Positions 1-5,850 of a stretch of DNA of 6,202 nt are shown one piece after another. Location: assembly GCA_030620925.1 (NCBI GenBank), contig JAUXIQ010000132.1, positions 1 to 6,202 of the forward strand, in the 5' to 3' direction. The stretch comes from JAUXIQ01 sp030620925 [NCBI: Nitrospinota bacterium] (GTDB lineage Bacteria > JAUXIQ01). Under the pieces are notes generated by a model. That model saw only the letters and a program-made list of their open reading frames with translations. It had not been told where the DNA came from and searched no databases. The stretch's first letter is position 1; each line of letters opens with the position of its first letter. The translations under genes were made by a program, and so were the position numbers.

Positions 1-219
1 CCCGTAGACCCGCATACGGTTGTAATAGGGGAGGTGGGGCTGGCAGGTGAAGTGAGGGCAGTGCCCCATATGGAGGCCAGACTTAAAGAGGCCCGGAAGC
101 TTGGCTTCAAACGATGTATTATACCCGTCAAAAACAGGACTGACACGGCTGAGGAACCTGCTTTTCAGAGGATAGCGGTGAATTCGGTGGCGGAGGCGCT
201 GGAAGAGGTATTTTATTAG
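1..219 (+). CDS. radA: RadA (Sms) DNA repair protein, C-terminal fragment
   Basis: This is the 3' end of a gene that begins upstream of the window; the frame is open from base 1 and stops at TAG 217-219, leaving 72 residues. The stretch GEVGLAGEVRAV followed by RLKEARKLGFKRCIIP is the signature of the C-terminal Lon-protease-like domain of RadA/Sms. RadA is a RecA-related ATPase that remodels branched DNA intermediates in recombination and repair. The zinc finger, Walker A ATPase and KNRFG motifs expected in the rest of the protein lie outside the window. A GTG at 34 could be mistaken for a start but lies inside the conserved domain, so it is not the true start. In Bacillus radA is followed by disA; here the next gene is carD, 116 bp downstream. 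No clear terminator follows the stop. Confidence 0.93.
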   Translation, partial: PVDPHTVVIGEVGLAGEVRAVPHMEARLKEARKLGFKRCIIPVKNRTDTAEEPAFQRIAVNSVAEALEEVFY

Positions 220-241
220 TATTATCAATAGCTTTGGCTAA

Positions 242-247
242 TATAAT
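242..247 (+). promoter_or_regulatory. Isolated perfect -10 hexamer upstream of carD
   Basis: TATAAT matches the sigma-A -10 consensus exactly. No good -35 box sits 16-18 bp upstream; the best is TTATCA at 222-227, with only a 14-bp spacer. It lies just after the radA stop in AT-rich sequence, so it may be chance. It is an alternative to the candidate at 260-288. Confidence 0.25.
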
Positions 248-259
248 GATCGGAATGGT

Positions 260-288
260 TTGACGATAATGAAAAATGGTGATAATAT
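260..288 (+). promoter_or_regulatory. Candidate sigma-A promoter for carD
   Basis: A -35-like TTGACG (260-265, 5 of 6 to consensus) is followed by GATAAT (281-286, 5 of 6, 15-bp spacer) or the overlapping TAATAT (283-288, 4 of 6, 17-bp spacer). This would start transcription about 35-45 bp before the carD ATG, leaving room for the ribosome binding site near 318-326. The spacing of the better -10 is short, so the call is tentative. Confidence 0.4.
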
Positions 289-335
289 TAATAGTGTGGG
301 GTTTTACGACTTATAGCGGGGGAGGGATATTATAG

Positions 336-812
336 ATGTTTAAAGCAGGTGACAAAGTAGTTTACCCCGGGCATGGGGTTGCAGTTGTAGAAGGTATTAT
401 GAAGAAGGAGTTTTCCGGTAAATCCAAAAATTTCTACAAGTTGAGGCTGTCCGATAACGAGTTGGTGATTATGGTACCCACCTCCAATGTGGAAAAGGTG
501 GGCTTGCGGGAAGTAATAGCCGGAAAAGAAGTTTCCAAGATAATGAAAATTCTCAGAGGTGAATCCTCGGAATTACCTGCTAACTGGAACAGGAGGCAGA
601 AGAAGTATCAGGAAAGGATACAATCGGGCTCTGTTTTTGAGGTTGCAAAGGTATTCAGGGACCTTTCGCTGCTGAAGGCGCACAAGGAACTCTCTTTCGG
701 GGAGAAAAAGGTTCTGGATAACGCCAAGAACCTGATAGTAAACGAAATAGCGGAGGCCAAAGGAATAGCCACCACAAAGGCTGAATCCATGATCCAGAAA
801 GTGTTTCTCTGA
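336..812 (+). CDS. carD: CarD/CdnL-family RNA polymerase-binding transcription regulator
   Basis: The 158-residue product has the usual length for stand-alone CarD/CdnL proteins. Residues 1-60 form the RNA polymerase interaction domain, similar to that of the repair factor Mfd (TRCF); it opens with GDKVVYPGHGVAVVEGI, and a second conserved strand is LVIMVPTSNVEKVGLREV. The rest is the helical DNA-contacting domain, with a Trp at residue 84 in ANWNRRQKKYQERI. In mycobacterial CarD the equivalent Trp wedges into the minor groove at the upstream edge of the transcription bubble and stabilises open complexes. The protein binds the polymerase beta subunit at promoters, and in Firmicutes is thought to act broadly on rRNA and housekeeping promoters. 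A purine-rich ribosome binding site (GGGGGAGGG, 318-326) precedes the ATG at good distance. The PIN-TRAM gene follows after 93 bp with no clear terminator, so the two are probably co-transcribed. Confidence 0.93.
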   Translation: MFKAGDKVVYPGHGVAVVEGIMKKEFSGKSKNFYKLRLSDNELVIMVPTSNVEKVGLREVIAGKEVSKIMKILRGESSELPANWNRRQKKYQERIQSGSVFEVAKVFRDLSLLKAHKELSFGEKKVLDNAKNLIVNEIAEAKGIATTKAESMIQKVFL

Positions 813-905
813 GAGGGAATACTTTGCATTCGATGCGTTGCACAAGGTTTTATCGATATAAATTTTTTATTATATGCTTCTAATTGGGAAGGGGGGTCAT
901 ACCTG

Positions 906-1931
906 ATGATTTGGATAAGTGTTGTTTTACTTGTTGCAAGCGGCTTTTTGGGCTATCTACTGGGAAGCCGGCTCTCAACGGACCCACTGGCACCTTATTA
1001 CGGCCTCGGCGTTGGGTTGCTCATATCCATAGGTGTAATAAGCGTCGAAAAGAGGCTCAGGGCGGTGTCGGGTAAAGCGATAATCGGTGGTCTGATAGGT
1101 CTTATCCTGGGGCTCGTTGTAGCGAACCTCCTTAGTTATTCTTTACTCTTATTGCCCGGCCAGGAACATGGTATAAACACTTTGCTCAGAGTGTTCATAA
1201 ATGCTTCTTTTGGTTATATTGGTGTGGTGATGGGGCTGAAGAAAGGGGAAAAATTCGATTTTGCCGATCTCAAGAACTCATCCCCAGAAGGACCGTATGG
1301 GGAAAACGTAAAGATTTTGGATACCAGCGTTATCATAGACGGCCGGATAGCCGATATTTGTGAGACAGGCTTTCTGGAAGGTACGCTGATTATTCCTCAA
1401 TTCATCCTTAAAGAATTACAACATATAGCCGATTCTTCTGATTCTGTGAAAAGGAACAGGGGCAGAAGGGGGCTGGATATTTTGCACAAGATACAGAGAA
1501 ACGTCGATGCGACCACTAAGATAGTTGAGCAGGATTTTCCCAAGATCAGGGAGGTGGATGGCAAACTGGTGGCGCTGGGAAAGGTGCTGAGCGCCAAGTT
1601 ACTGACCAACGATTTCAACCTCAACAAAGTGGCCGAGCTGCAAGGAGTGCCTGTCCTCAATATTAATCAATTGGCCAACGCGGTTAAACCCGTGGTTCTT
1701 CCCGGTGAATTCCTGAATGTATATATCCTTAAGGAAGGAAAGGAATACGGGCAGGGCGTGGCCTACCTTGATGACGGCACCATGGTGGTGGTGGATAACG
1801 CCAGAAAGCATCTGAGCAAAACGGTTGAAGTATGTGTCACCAGCGTGCTTCAGACCACTGCGGGCAGGATGATATTTACCCGTCTTAAAGAAGAGGTGAA
1901 CAGGGAAGAAGGCGTGAGGTCTTCGGCATAG
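906..1931 (+). CDS. yacL: Membrane-anchored PIN-TRAM domain protein, YacL type
   Basis: The 341-residue protein has three parts. Residues 1-112 hold about four hydrophobic segments (roughly 2-20, 30-47, 57-82 and 95-112), so it is anchored in the cell membrane. Residues about 136-260 are a PIN nuclease domain beginning KILDTSVIIDGRIADI; acidic residues Asp139, Glu170, Asp191 and Asp236 (in LLTNDFNLNKVA) match the metal-binding set of PIN ribonucleases. Residues about 265-328 are a TRAM domain (PGEFLNVYILKEGKEYGQGV, then YLDDGTMVVVDNA), a small beta-barrel that usually binds RNA. This layout is that of Bacillus YacL. The natural substrate of YacL proteins is not well established; an RNA cleavage role is inferred from the domains. 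The ATG at 906 is preceded by GGGAAGGGGGG (886-896), a strong ribosome binding site. A structured 204-bp spacer separates the stop from ispD. Confidence 0.9.
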   Translation: MIWISVVLLVASGFLGYLLGSRLSTDPLAPYYGLGVGLLISIGVISVEKRLRAVSGKAIIGGLIGLILGLVVANLLSYSLLLLPGQEHGINTLLRVFINASFGYIGVVMGLKKGEKFDFADLKNSSPEGPYGENVKILDTSVIIDGRIADICETGFLEGTLIIPQFILKELQHIADSSDSVKRNRGRRGLDILHKIQRNVDATTKIVEQDFPKIREVDGKLVALGKVLSAKLLTNDFNLNKVAELQGVPVLNINQLANAVKPVVLPGEFLNVYILKEGKEYGQGVAYLDDGTMVVVDNARKHLSKTVEVCVTSVLQTTAGRMIFTRLKEEVNREEGVRSSA

Positions 1932-1933
1932 GA

Positions 1934-1961
1934 GAAGTCGCCGAGGGTCGGAAGGGACTTC
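1934..1961 (+). other. Hairpin just after the PIN-TRAM gene
   Basis: GAAGTC (1934-1939) pairs with GACTTC (1956-1961), enclosing a second perfect stem CCGA (1941-1944) / TCGG (1948-1951) with a GGG loop. The hairpin begins two bases after the upstream stop codon. It is followed by AGGATTTT, a weak T-run, so it could be a poor terminator or an RNA-stabilising 3' end. Confidence 0.45.
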
Positions 1962-2004
1962 CTCAGGATTTTAAGGCCGGGAAAACGATGCGTTGAGAAG
2001 GATA

Positions 2005-2050
2005 GGTAGCCTCTGTGCAATGTAGCGCAGGGGCTACCGTTCTATGGTTT
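2005..2050 (+). terminator. Terminator-like 14-bp hairpin before ispD
   Basis: The arm at 2005-2018 (GGTAGCCTCTGTGC) pairs over its full 14 bases with 2025-2038 (GCGCAGGGGCTACC), with two G-U pairs and a 6-base loop. The downstream bases GTTCTATGGTTT are T-rich but interrupted, which weakens it as an intrinsic terminator. It lies 74 bp after the PIN-TRAM stop and 97 bp before the ispD start. It may end the carD-yacL transcript or act as an attenuator-like or stabilising structure. No known riboswitch or T-box sequence was recognised around it. Confidence 0.5.
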
Positions 2051-2125
2051 ATCCTAGTTGTAGCCTGCCAGCTCCTTATTGTTTCTCTGCATCCCCCTAA
2101 TGTTCCTGGATGTTATTGCGTTGCT

Positions 2126-2133
2126 GGGAAGGG
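2126..2133 (+). promoter_or_regulatory. Ribosome binding site that decides the ispD start
   Basis: The purine run GGGAAGGG ends two bases before the GTG at 2136, with its 5' part at usual spacing. Neither the TTG at 2079 nor the ATG at 2100 has such a site; both are preceded by pyrimidine-rich sequence. Confidence 0.6.
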
Positions 2134-2135
2134 AA

Positions 2136-2834
2136 GTGAGAGTTTACGCTATCATACCCGCAGCCGGAAGAGGCACCCGGATGGGGACTGAGACCCCCAA
2201 ACAGTACTCTTTGCTCGGGGGCAGGCCCCTGCTGGTCAGCACGCTGGAAGTTTTCGAGCGGTGCGCTCTCGTGCAAGGGGTCATCCTGGTGACGGCGCCC
2301 TCGATGGAAGATTTCTGCAAACGAGAAATAGTAGAAAAATTCGGTATTTGCAAGGTGGAAAGCATTGTACACGGAGGCCGGGAGAGGCAGGAATCAGTTT
2401 ATCGAGGGCTCAAGGCCATACCCGAGGCCGATATAGTGGCGGTTCATGATGCTGTGAGGCCCCTTCTCCCCATGAAGCTGTTGGAGGAGAGCATCAAGGA
2501 GGCTGAGAGATGGGGCGCAGCGGCTCCGGCGGTGCGGCTGACCGATACCCTGAAAACTGTTGACGGCGGGGAGGTTTCCTCGGGCACTGTGGACAGAACG
2601 TTGCTGAGGGCGGTTCAAACTCCCCAGACCTTCAAGTACGAAATTTTACTCGAAGCCATGGAAAATGCCGCCAGGGATGGTTTTACCGGCACGGATGAGA
2701 CAAGCGCGGTAGAGCGCGCGGGCTACAAAGTCAAACTCATAGAAGGTTCTCCGCTGAACATCAAGGTGACCACACAAGATGATATGGCCCTCGCTGAAGC
2801 TATACTGAAAACGGACAGTTCCCGGGGGGTATAA
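2136..2834 (+). CDS. ispD: 2-C-methyl-D-erythritol 4-phosphate cytidylyltransferase
   Basis: IspD joins CTP and methylerythritol 4-phosphate to give CDP-methylerythritol in the non-mevalonate (MEP) isoprenoid pathway, in the cytosol. From the GTG start the product is 232 residues, the normal family size. The nucleotide-binding loop is IIPAAGRGTRMG followed by PKQY; Arg15 and Lys22 align with catalytic Arg20 and Lys27 of the E. coli enzyme. GGRERQESVYRG (80-91), HDAVRP with metal-ligand Asp105, and VDRTLLRAVQTPQTF with Arg154 are present. Near the end, SPLNIKVTTQDDMALAEA carries Lys210, matching E. coli Lys213. The frame is open further upstream to TTG 2079 and ATG 2100, but those starts add residues absent from the family and lack a ribosome binding site. 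ispF follows after 9 bp, so the two consecutive-pathway genes are surely co-transcribed. Confidence 0.95.
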   Translation: MRVYAIIPAAGRGTRMGTETPKQYSLLGGRPLLVSTLEVFERCALVQGVILVTAPSMEDFCKREIVEKFGICKVESIVHGGRERQESVYRGLKAIPEADIVAVHDAVRPLLPMKLLEESIKEAERWGAAAPAVRLTDTLKTVDGGEVSSGTVDRTLLRAVQTPQTFKYEILLEAMENAARDGFTGTDETSAVERAGYKVKLIEGSPLNIKVTTQDDMALAEAILKTDSSRGV

Positions 2835-2843
2835 GTTTAAAAA

Positions 2844-3320
2844 ATGTTCTGCATAGGGGTAGGCTACGATGTGCATCCGCTGATAGAGGGGCGGAAACTG
2901 TTTCTGGGCGGTGAGGAGGTCTCCCATCACAAGGGGCTTTCGGGGCATTCCGATGCCGACGTCCTCATCCATTCCGTCTGCGATTCCATTTTGGGGGCCC
3001 TGGGTGCGGGGGACCTGGGCAGGATGTTCCCCGACACCGACGAGCGATACAAGGACATTTCCAGCATGGAACTTCTCAGTGAGGTCTGCAACTTGATGAA
3101 GAAGAGGGGTTATATCCCATCCAACGTGGATGCAACGCTGGTGGCAGGCAGCCCCAGATTGGCGAAATATATCCCACGCATGGAGCAGAACATCGCCGCA
3201 AGCCTGGGCATTGAAGGAGAGAAAGTTAACGTGAAGGCCACTAACCCTGAGGGTCTGGGAACCCTGGGAAGGGAGGAAGGGATAGCCGCCTACTCGGTAT
3301 GCCTGCTGGTGAAAATATAG
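2844..3320 (+). CDS. ispF: 2-C-methyl-D-erythritol 2,4-cyclodiphosphate synthase
   Basis: IspF cyclises CDP-methylerythritol 2-phosphate to methylerythritol 2,4-cyclodiphosphate with release of CMP; IspE, which acts between IspD and IspF, is not in this window. The 158-residue length is typical of this homotrimeric enzyme. The start MFCIGVGYDVHPL carries metal ligands Asp9 and His11, and the third ligand His43 lies in SGHSDADVLIHSVCDSILGA. The signature FPDTDERYKDISS and the C-terminal nucleotide-binding segment VKATNPEGLGTLGREEGIAA are intact. The only strong ribosome-binding-like run, GGGGGG at 2824-2829, overlaps the end of ispD and is about 14 bases from the ATG, farther than usual, so translation may be coupled to ispD. 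cysS begins 14 bp after the stop. Confidence 0.95.
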   Translation: MFCIGVGYDVHPLIEGRKLFLGGEEVSHHKGLSGHSDADVLIHSVCDSILGALGAGDLGRMFPDTDERYKDISSMELLSEVCNLMKKRGYIPSNVDATLVAGSPRLAKYIPRMEQNIAASLGIEGEKVNVKATNPEGLGTLGREEGIAAYSVCLLVKI

Positions 3321-3323
3321 GAG
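3319..3323 (+). promoter_or_regulatory. Ribosome binding site that decides the cysS start
   Basis: AGGAG overlaps the ispF stop codon and lies 11 bases before the ATG at 3335. It supports 3335 over the in-frame ATG at 3299, which lies inside ispF and would add 12 residues ahead of the conserved start. Confidence 0.6.
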
Positions 3324-3334
3324 CACGCTTTCGT

Positions 3335-4828
3335 ATGGCCCTGAAGGTTTACAACACTTTGACCGGCACTAAGGAGGATTTCGAGCCTCTGGAAGATGGC
3401 AAGGCAAACATGTACGTCTGCGGAGTTACGGTATACGATCACACGCACATGGGGCACGCCAGGAGCGCAGTGGTTTTCGACATCATCAGGAGGTACCTGA
3501 AGTATTCCGGTTACAGCGTCAAGTACGTGCGGAATTTCACGGACGTGGACGACAAGATCATAGACAAGGCCAACAAAGAGGGAGTGGATTGCTCTCAAAT
3601 AGCGGAACGGTTTATCGAGGAATATTATCGGGATATGGAGCGCCTGGGTGTGGAAGACGCCGATGTTTCCCCCAGGGCCACGGATCATGTACCCCAGATG
3701 GTGGAGATGATCGAGAACCTGATAGATAAAGGCTTCGCCTATCAGGCGGGAGGGAGCGTATATTTTTCGGTCAAAAAGTTTGTTCCCTATGGAAAACTTT
3801 CCGGAAAGGATACCGACCAGCTCCTGGTCGGGGCCCGGGTCGAGGTGAATGAGATGAAGGAGGACCCGCTGGATTTTGCCCTGTGGAAGGAGTCCAAGGA
3901 GGGCGAGCCCGCCTGGGAGAGTCCCTGGGGTTTGGGCAGGCCGGGATGGCACATCGAGTGTTCGGCGATGTCAATGGCCCATCTGGGGGAAACGGTGGAT
4001 ATCCACGGGGGCGGCAAAGACCTCATTTTCCCTCATCACGAGAACGAAATAGCTCAGTCTGAAGCCAGCACCGATAAGGGGTTCGTCCGCTACTGGCTGC
4101 ACAACGGCTTTGTGAATATAAATAAAGAGAAGATGTCGAAATCCATGGGCAACTATTTTACCGTGAAGGATATATTGGAGGATTACCACCCCGAAGCAGT
4201 CAGGCTGTTTCTTCTTTCCACTCATTACAGGAACCCCGTGGATTTCAGTGAGGATGCTCTGCAAAGGGCCAACAGGGCGCTCGATCGATACTATTCCATG
4301 ATGCAGGAGATAGAAACCCTTGTGGGCGCCTCAGGAAAGATGGAGGAAGTAGAGGAGGAATCCCTTGACGAGCAAGGGAGGGGCCTTTATCAGGAAGTGG
4401 GCAGGGCCCGTGAGCTGTTTCGGGAGGCCATGGATGATGATTTCAACACCGCCCGGGCTATCGGGCAGGTGTTCGGCCTGGTTCGTAAAATCAATAGATA
4501 CCTCCATGAGAAGGGCGATGGATTGGAGGTGAACGAACTGGGACTCATGAGCCTCGCTGTGGAGGTGTTGAGGGATGTCGGGGAGGTGTTGGAACTTTTC
4601 CGCCTGGACGCCGACCAGTGGTTCAAACGAAAGCTGGAGCAGGGAGAACGGGCCGAGACTACTGAGACCCTGGACGAAGAATATATTAACCGGCGCCTTA
4701 TCGAGCGGGATGAAGCCAGGAAGAAAAGGGATTGGGCTGCCGCTGATGGTATTCGAGAGGAATTGACGGCTATGGGCTTGATTATTGAGGATACTCCTAA
4801 GGGGGGCCGCTGGAAGGTGAAGGGTTGA
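3335..4828 (+). CDS. cysS: Cysteinyl-tRNA synthetase
   Basis: This class I aminoacyl-tRNA synthetase attaches cysteine to tRNA-Cys. With the ATG at 3335 it has 497 residues, slightly longer than the usual 460-480, and begins MALKVYNTLTGTKEDFEPL, as family members do. The HIGH-type motif is HMGH (38-41) in YVCGVTVYDHTHMGHARS, and the KMSKS motif is at 266-270. The four zinc ligands that select cysteine are visible: Cys29, Cys209 (GWHIEC), His234 and Glu238 (HHENE); the last three share E. coli numbering. The helical anticodon-binding region includes MDDDFNTARAIGQVFGLVRKIN, and the end KGGRWKVKG is typical. An upstream in-frame ATG at 3299 overlaps ispF and is less likely. In Bacillus gltX and cysE lie between ispF and cysS; here they are absent. 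No T-box leader is present, as cysS sits inside the operon. Confidence 0.96.
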   Translation: MALKVYNTLTGTKEDFEPLEDGKANMYVCGVTVYDHTHMGHARSAVVFDIIRRYLKYSGYSVKYVRNFTDVDDKIIDKANKEGVDCSQIAERFIEEYYRDMERLGVEDADVSPRATDHVPQMVEMIENLIDKGFAYQAGGSVYFSVKKFVPYGKLSGKDTDQLLVGARVEVNEMKEDPLDFALWKESKEGEPAWESPWGLGRPGWHIECSAMSMAHLGETVDIHGGGKDLIFPHHENEIAQSEASTDKGFVRYWLHNGFVNINKEKMSKSMGNYFTVKDILEDYHPEAVRLFLLSTHYRNPVDFSEDALQRANRALDRYYSMMQEIETLVGASGKMEEVEEESLDEQGRGLYQEVGRARELFREAMDDDFNTARAIGQVFGLVRKINRYLHEKGDGLEVNELGLMSLAVEVLRDVGEVLELFRLDADQWFKRKLEQGERAETTETLDEEYINRRLIERDEARKKRDWAAADGIREELTAMGLIIEDTPKGGRWKVKG

Positions 4829-4838
4829 AGGCTCTGAA

Positions 4839-4876
4839 GCTGGGGGGAACCCTTCTGGAGAAGGATTCCCCCCAGC
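4839..4876 (+). other. Hairpin I, just after cysS
   Basis: GCTGGGGGGAA (4839-4849) pairs perfectly with TTCCCCCCAGC (4866-4876). Inside, after one C-A mismatch, CCTTC (4851-4855) pairs with GAAGG (4860-4864) around a TGGA loop. The stem is very stable and starts 10 bp after the cysS stop. The next bases are C-rich, with CTTTTAT only about 13 bases later, so it is not a textbook terminator but could serve as a 3' end for the cysS transcript. Confidence 0.7.
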
Positions 4877-4949
4877 CCCCCCTCCCAAGACTTTTATGAT
4901 TGATAGAGGTGCTGGCACCAATGACATATTAAAAAGTTTTAGAGGGGGT

Positions 4950-4984
4950 TCGAGGGAGACTTTTTACCAAAAAGGCTCCCCCGA
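4950..4984 (+). other. Hairpin II, before rlmB
   Basis: TCG, GGGAG and CTTTTT (4950-4965) pair with AAAAAG, CTCCC and CGA (4969-4984) around the loop ACC, with two single mismatches (A4953-C4981 and A4959-G4975). On the - strand the C-run and T-rich tail follow the stem, mirroring hairpin I. It ends 29 bp before the rlmB start. Confidence 0.7.
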
Positions 4985-5013
4985 CTCTCTACGGTCATAG
5001 CCCAGGGGCTTTG

Positions 5014-5772
5014 ATGTCATCGGAAATCGTATACGGAATAAACCCTGCAAGGGAGATGCTCCTGCATGCCGGCGGGCGAGTGGAAATGATAGCCGTCGTC
5101 CGGGGCGGGGTCGGGCCTAAGCTGAAGGAAATCTTGCGGCTTGCCCGGAGCGAGGGGATAAAGGTAGAGCAGAAGAGCAAGGAAGAGCTCGATTCTATCG
5201 CTGGTGGGGGAATACACCAGGGGGTAGTGGTCTTAGCCCAAAAGAGAAAGGTCGTTTCTCTGCCGGAGTTGCTGGCAAAGGTGAAAGATTTTGAAGCCCC
5301 TGTGTTATTTGTTCTGGATGGTATTACAGACCCCCGCAACCTGGGGGCCATAATCCGCTCAGCGGAAGTGCTGGGTGGTAACGGGGTTATTATAGGTAAA
5401 GACCGTTCAGCGGGGTTGAGCCCCGCTGCGGTAAAGGCTTCTTCCGGAGCCACAGAGATCATACCGATGGCCGTTGTGGTGAACGTGGCGAGGTCCCTCA
5501 AATTGCTTGAGGAATCGGGTTACTGGGTGGTAGGAACGGCCCCAGATGCTGAAAAGACCTGTCACCAGTATGATTGGGAGGGGCCCACCGCAGTGGTGCT
5601 GGGTTCGGAAGAGAGGGGGATGCGCAGGCTGGTCAGAGAGAGCTGTCATGAGGTGGTCAGAATACCTGTAACAGGTAAGATTTCGTCGTTAAATGCCGCT
5701 TCCGCCGCGGCAATAATAATGTACGAAATAGTGAGGCAGAGAGAGCAAAAAAGAGAAAAAGAAAAAAAATGA
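5014..5772 (+). CDS. rlmB: 23S rRNA (guanosine-2'-O-)-methyltransferase, RlmB/TrmH (SpoU) family
   Basis: The 252-residue product is a SPOUT-fold, S-adenosylmethionine-dependent 2'-O-methyltransferase; RlmB methylates G2251 (E. coli numbering) in the peptidyl-transferase P-loop of 23S rRNA. The N-terminal 75 residues form the RNA-binding domain (IVYGINPAREML ... GGGIHQGVVVLA). The catalytic domain has motif 1 DGITDPRNLGAIIRSAE (102-118), motif 2 VVLGSEERGM (194-203) and motif 3 RIPVTGKISSLNAASAAA (216-233), which build the knotted cofactor site. IPVTG replaces the commoner IPMxG, a mild change. The C-terminus ends in a Lys/Arg/Glu-rich tail. The ATG at 5014 is chosen over the adjacent TTG at 5011 because AGGGG (5004-5008) lies five bases upstream. 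Related enzymes methylate tRNA or other rRNA sites, but the position after cysS favours RlmB. In Bacillus yacP and sigH follow; here tRNAs follow. Confidence 0.9.
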   Translation: MSSEIVYGINPAREMLLHAGGRVEMIAVVRGGVGPKLKEILRLARSEGIKVEQKSKEELDSIAGGGIHQGVVVLAQKRKVVSLPELLAKVKDFEAPVLFVLDGITDPRNLGAIIRSAEVLGGNGVIIGKDRSAGLSPAAVKASSGATEIIPMAVVVNVARSLKLLEESGYWVVGTAPDAEKTCHQYDWEGPTAVVLGSEERGMRRLVRESCHEVVRIPVTGKISSLNAASAAAIIMYEIVRQREQKREKEKK

Positions 5773-5802
5773 TATAAATTTATTAAAAAGTGAAGAAAAA
5801 AC

Positions 5803-5830
5803 TTGCAATTTGATGCTTAAATTTTATATT
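5803..5830 (+). promoter_or_regulatory. Second, weaker promoter candidate before the tRNAs
   Basis: TTGCAA (5803-5808, 4 of 6) and TATATT (5825-5830, 5 of 6) are 16 bp apart in an AT-rich stretch. It may be a tandem upstream promoter for the tRNA genes, or a by-product of the high AT content. Confidence 0.35.
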
Positions 5831-5850
5831 ATGTGCGAACTGCTTTGTCC

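Larger units (their letters stand above)
4839..4987. repeat. Composite inverted repeat of two hairpin units between cysS and rlmB
   Basis: Two copies of a roughly 60-bp unit face each other. The left copy (about 4839-4897, + strand) is a G-run/C-run hairpin followed by a C-rich stretch and ACTTTTAT. The right copy (about 4926-4987) reads the same way on the - strand: hairpin, a C5 run, then ACTTTTTAAT. Aligned by eye with small gaps they agree at roughly two thirds of positions. The centre of the left copy can also pair with the matching part of the right copy (4877-4895 with 4932-4950, imperfectly). The element fills most of the 185-bp spacer and encodes nothing visible. The architecture suggests a dispersed intergenic palindrome or small non-autonomous mobile element, possibly acting as a two-way transcription stop. 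No target-site duplication was identified. Confidence 0.6.

Noticed and set aside
838-873. A possible promoter between carD and the PIN-TRAM gene (TATAAA at 857, TATTAT at 868)
   Set aside because: No -35 box stands at 16-18 bp; the nearest TTGCAC gives a 13-bp spacer. The AT-rich stretch alone explains the matches.
831-1995. A 10-base direct repeat CGATGCGTTG at 831-840 and 1986-1995
   Set aside because: Several exact 10-base repeats are expected by chance in 6.2 kb, and the flanks share no further similarity.
2079-2135. An N-terminal extension of ispD from TTG 2079 or ATG 2100
   Set aside because: It adds up to 19 residues ahead of the conserved RVYAIIPAAG start, lacks a ribosome binding site, and the GTG at 2136 has one.
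1932-2135. A T-box or other riboswitch ahead of ispD
   Set aside because: No T-box sequence (TGGxACCGCG type) or known riboswitch core was seen; only simple hairpins are present, and ispD is not a usual target.
2646-3326. A 226-residue open frame on the - strand opposite ispF
   Set aside because: It lies fully opposite the well-supported ispD end and ispF, has no recognisable domain, and is explained by codon bias of the coding strand.
3290-3952. A 220-residue open frame on the - strand opposite the start of cysS
   Set aside because: It is antisense to the conserved catalytic domain of cysS, with no family features of its own; a shadow frame.
4331-4927. A 198-residue open frame on the - strand opposite the end of cysS and the repeat spacer
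   Set aside because: Most of it mirrors the cysS C-terminal region and the rest runs through the G/C-run hairpin, giving low-complexity Pro/Gly sequence. It is not mrnC and has no RNase III features.
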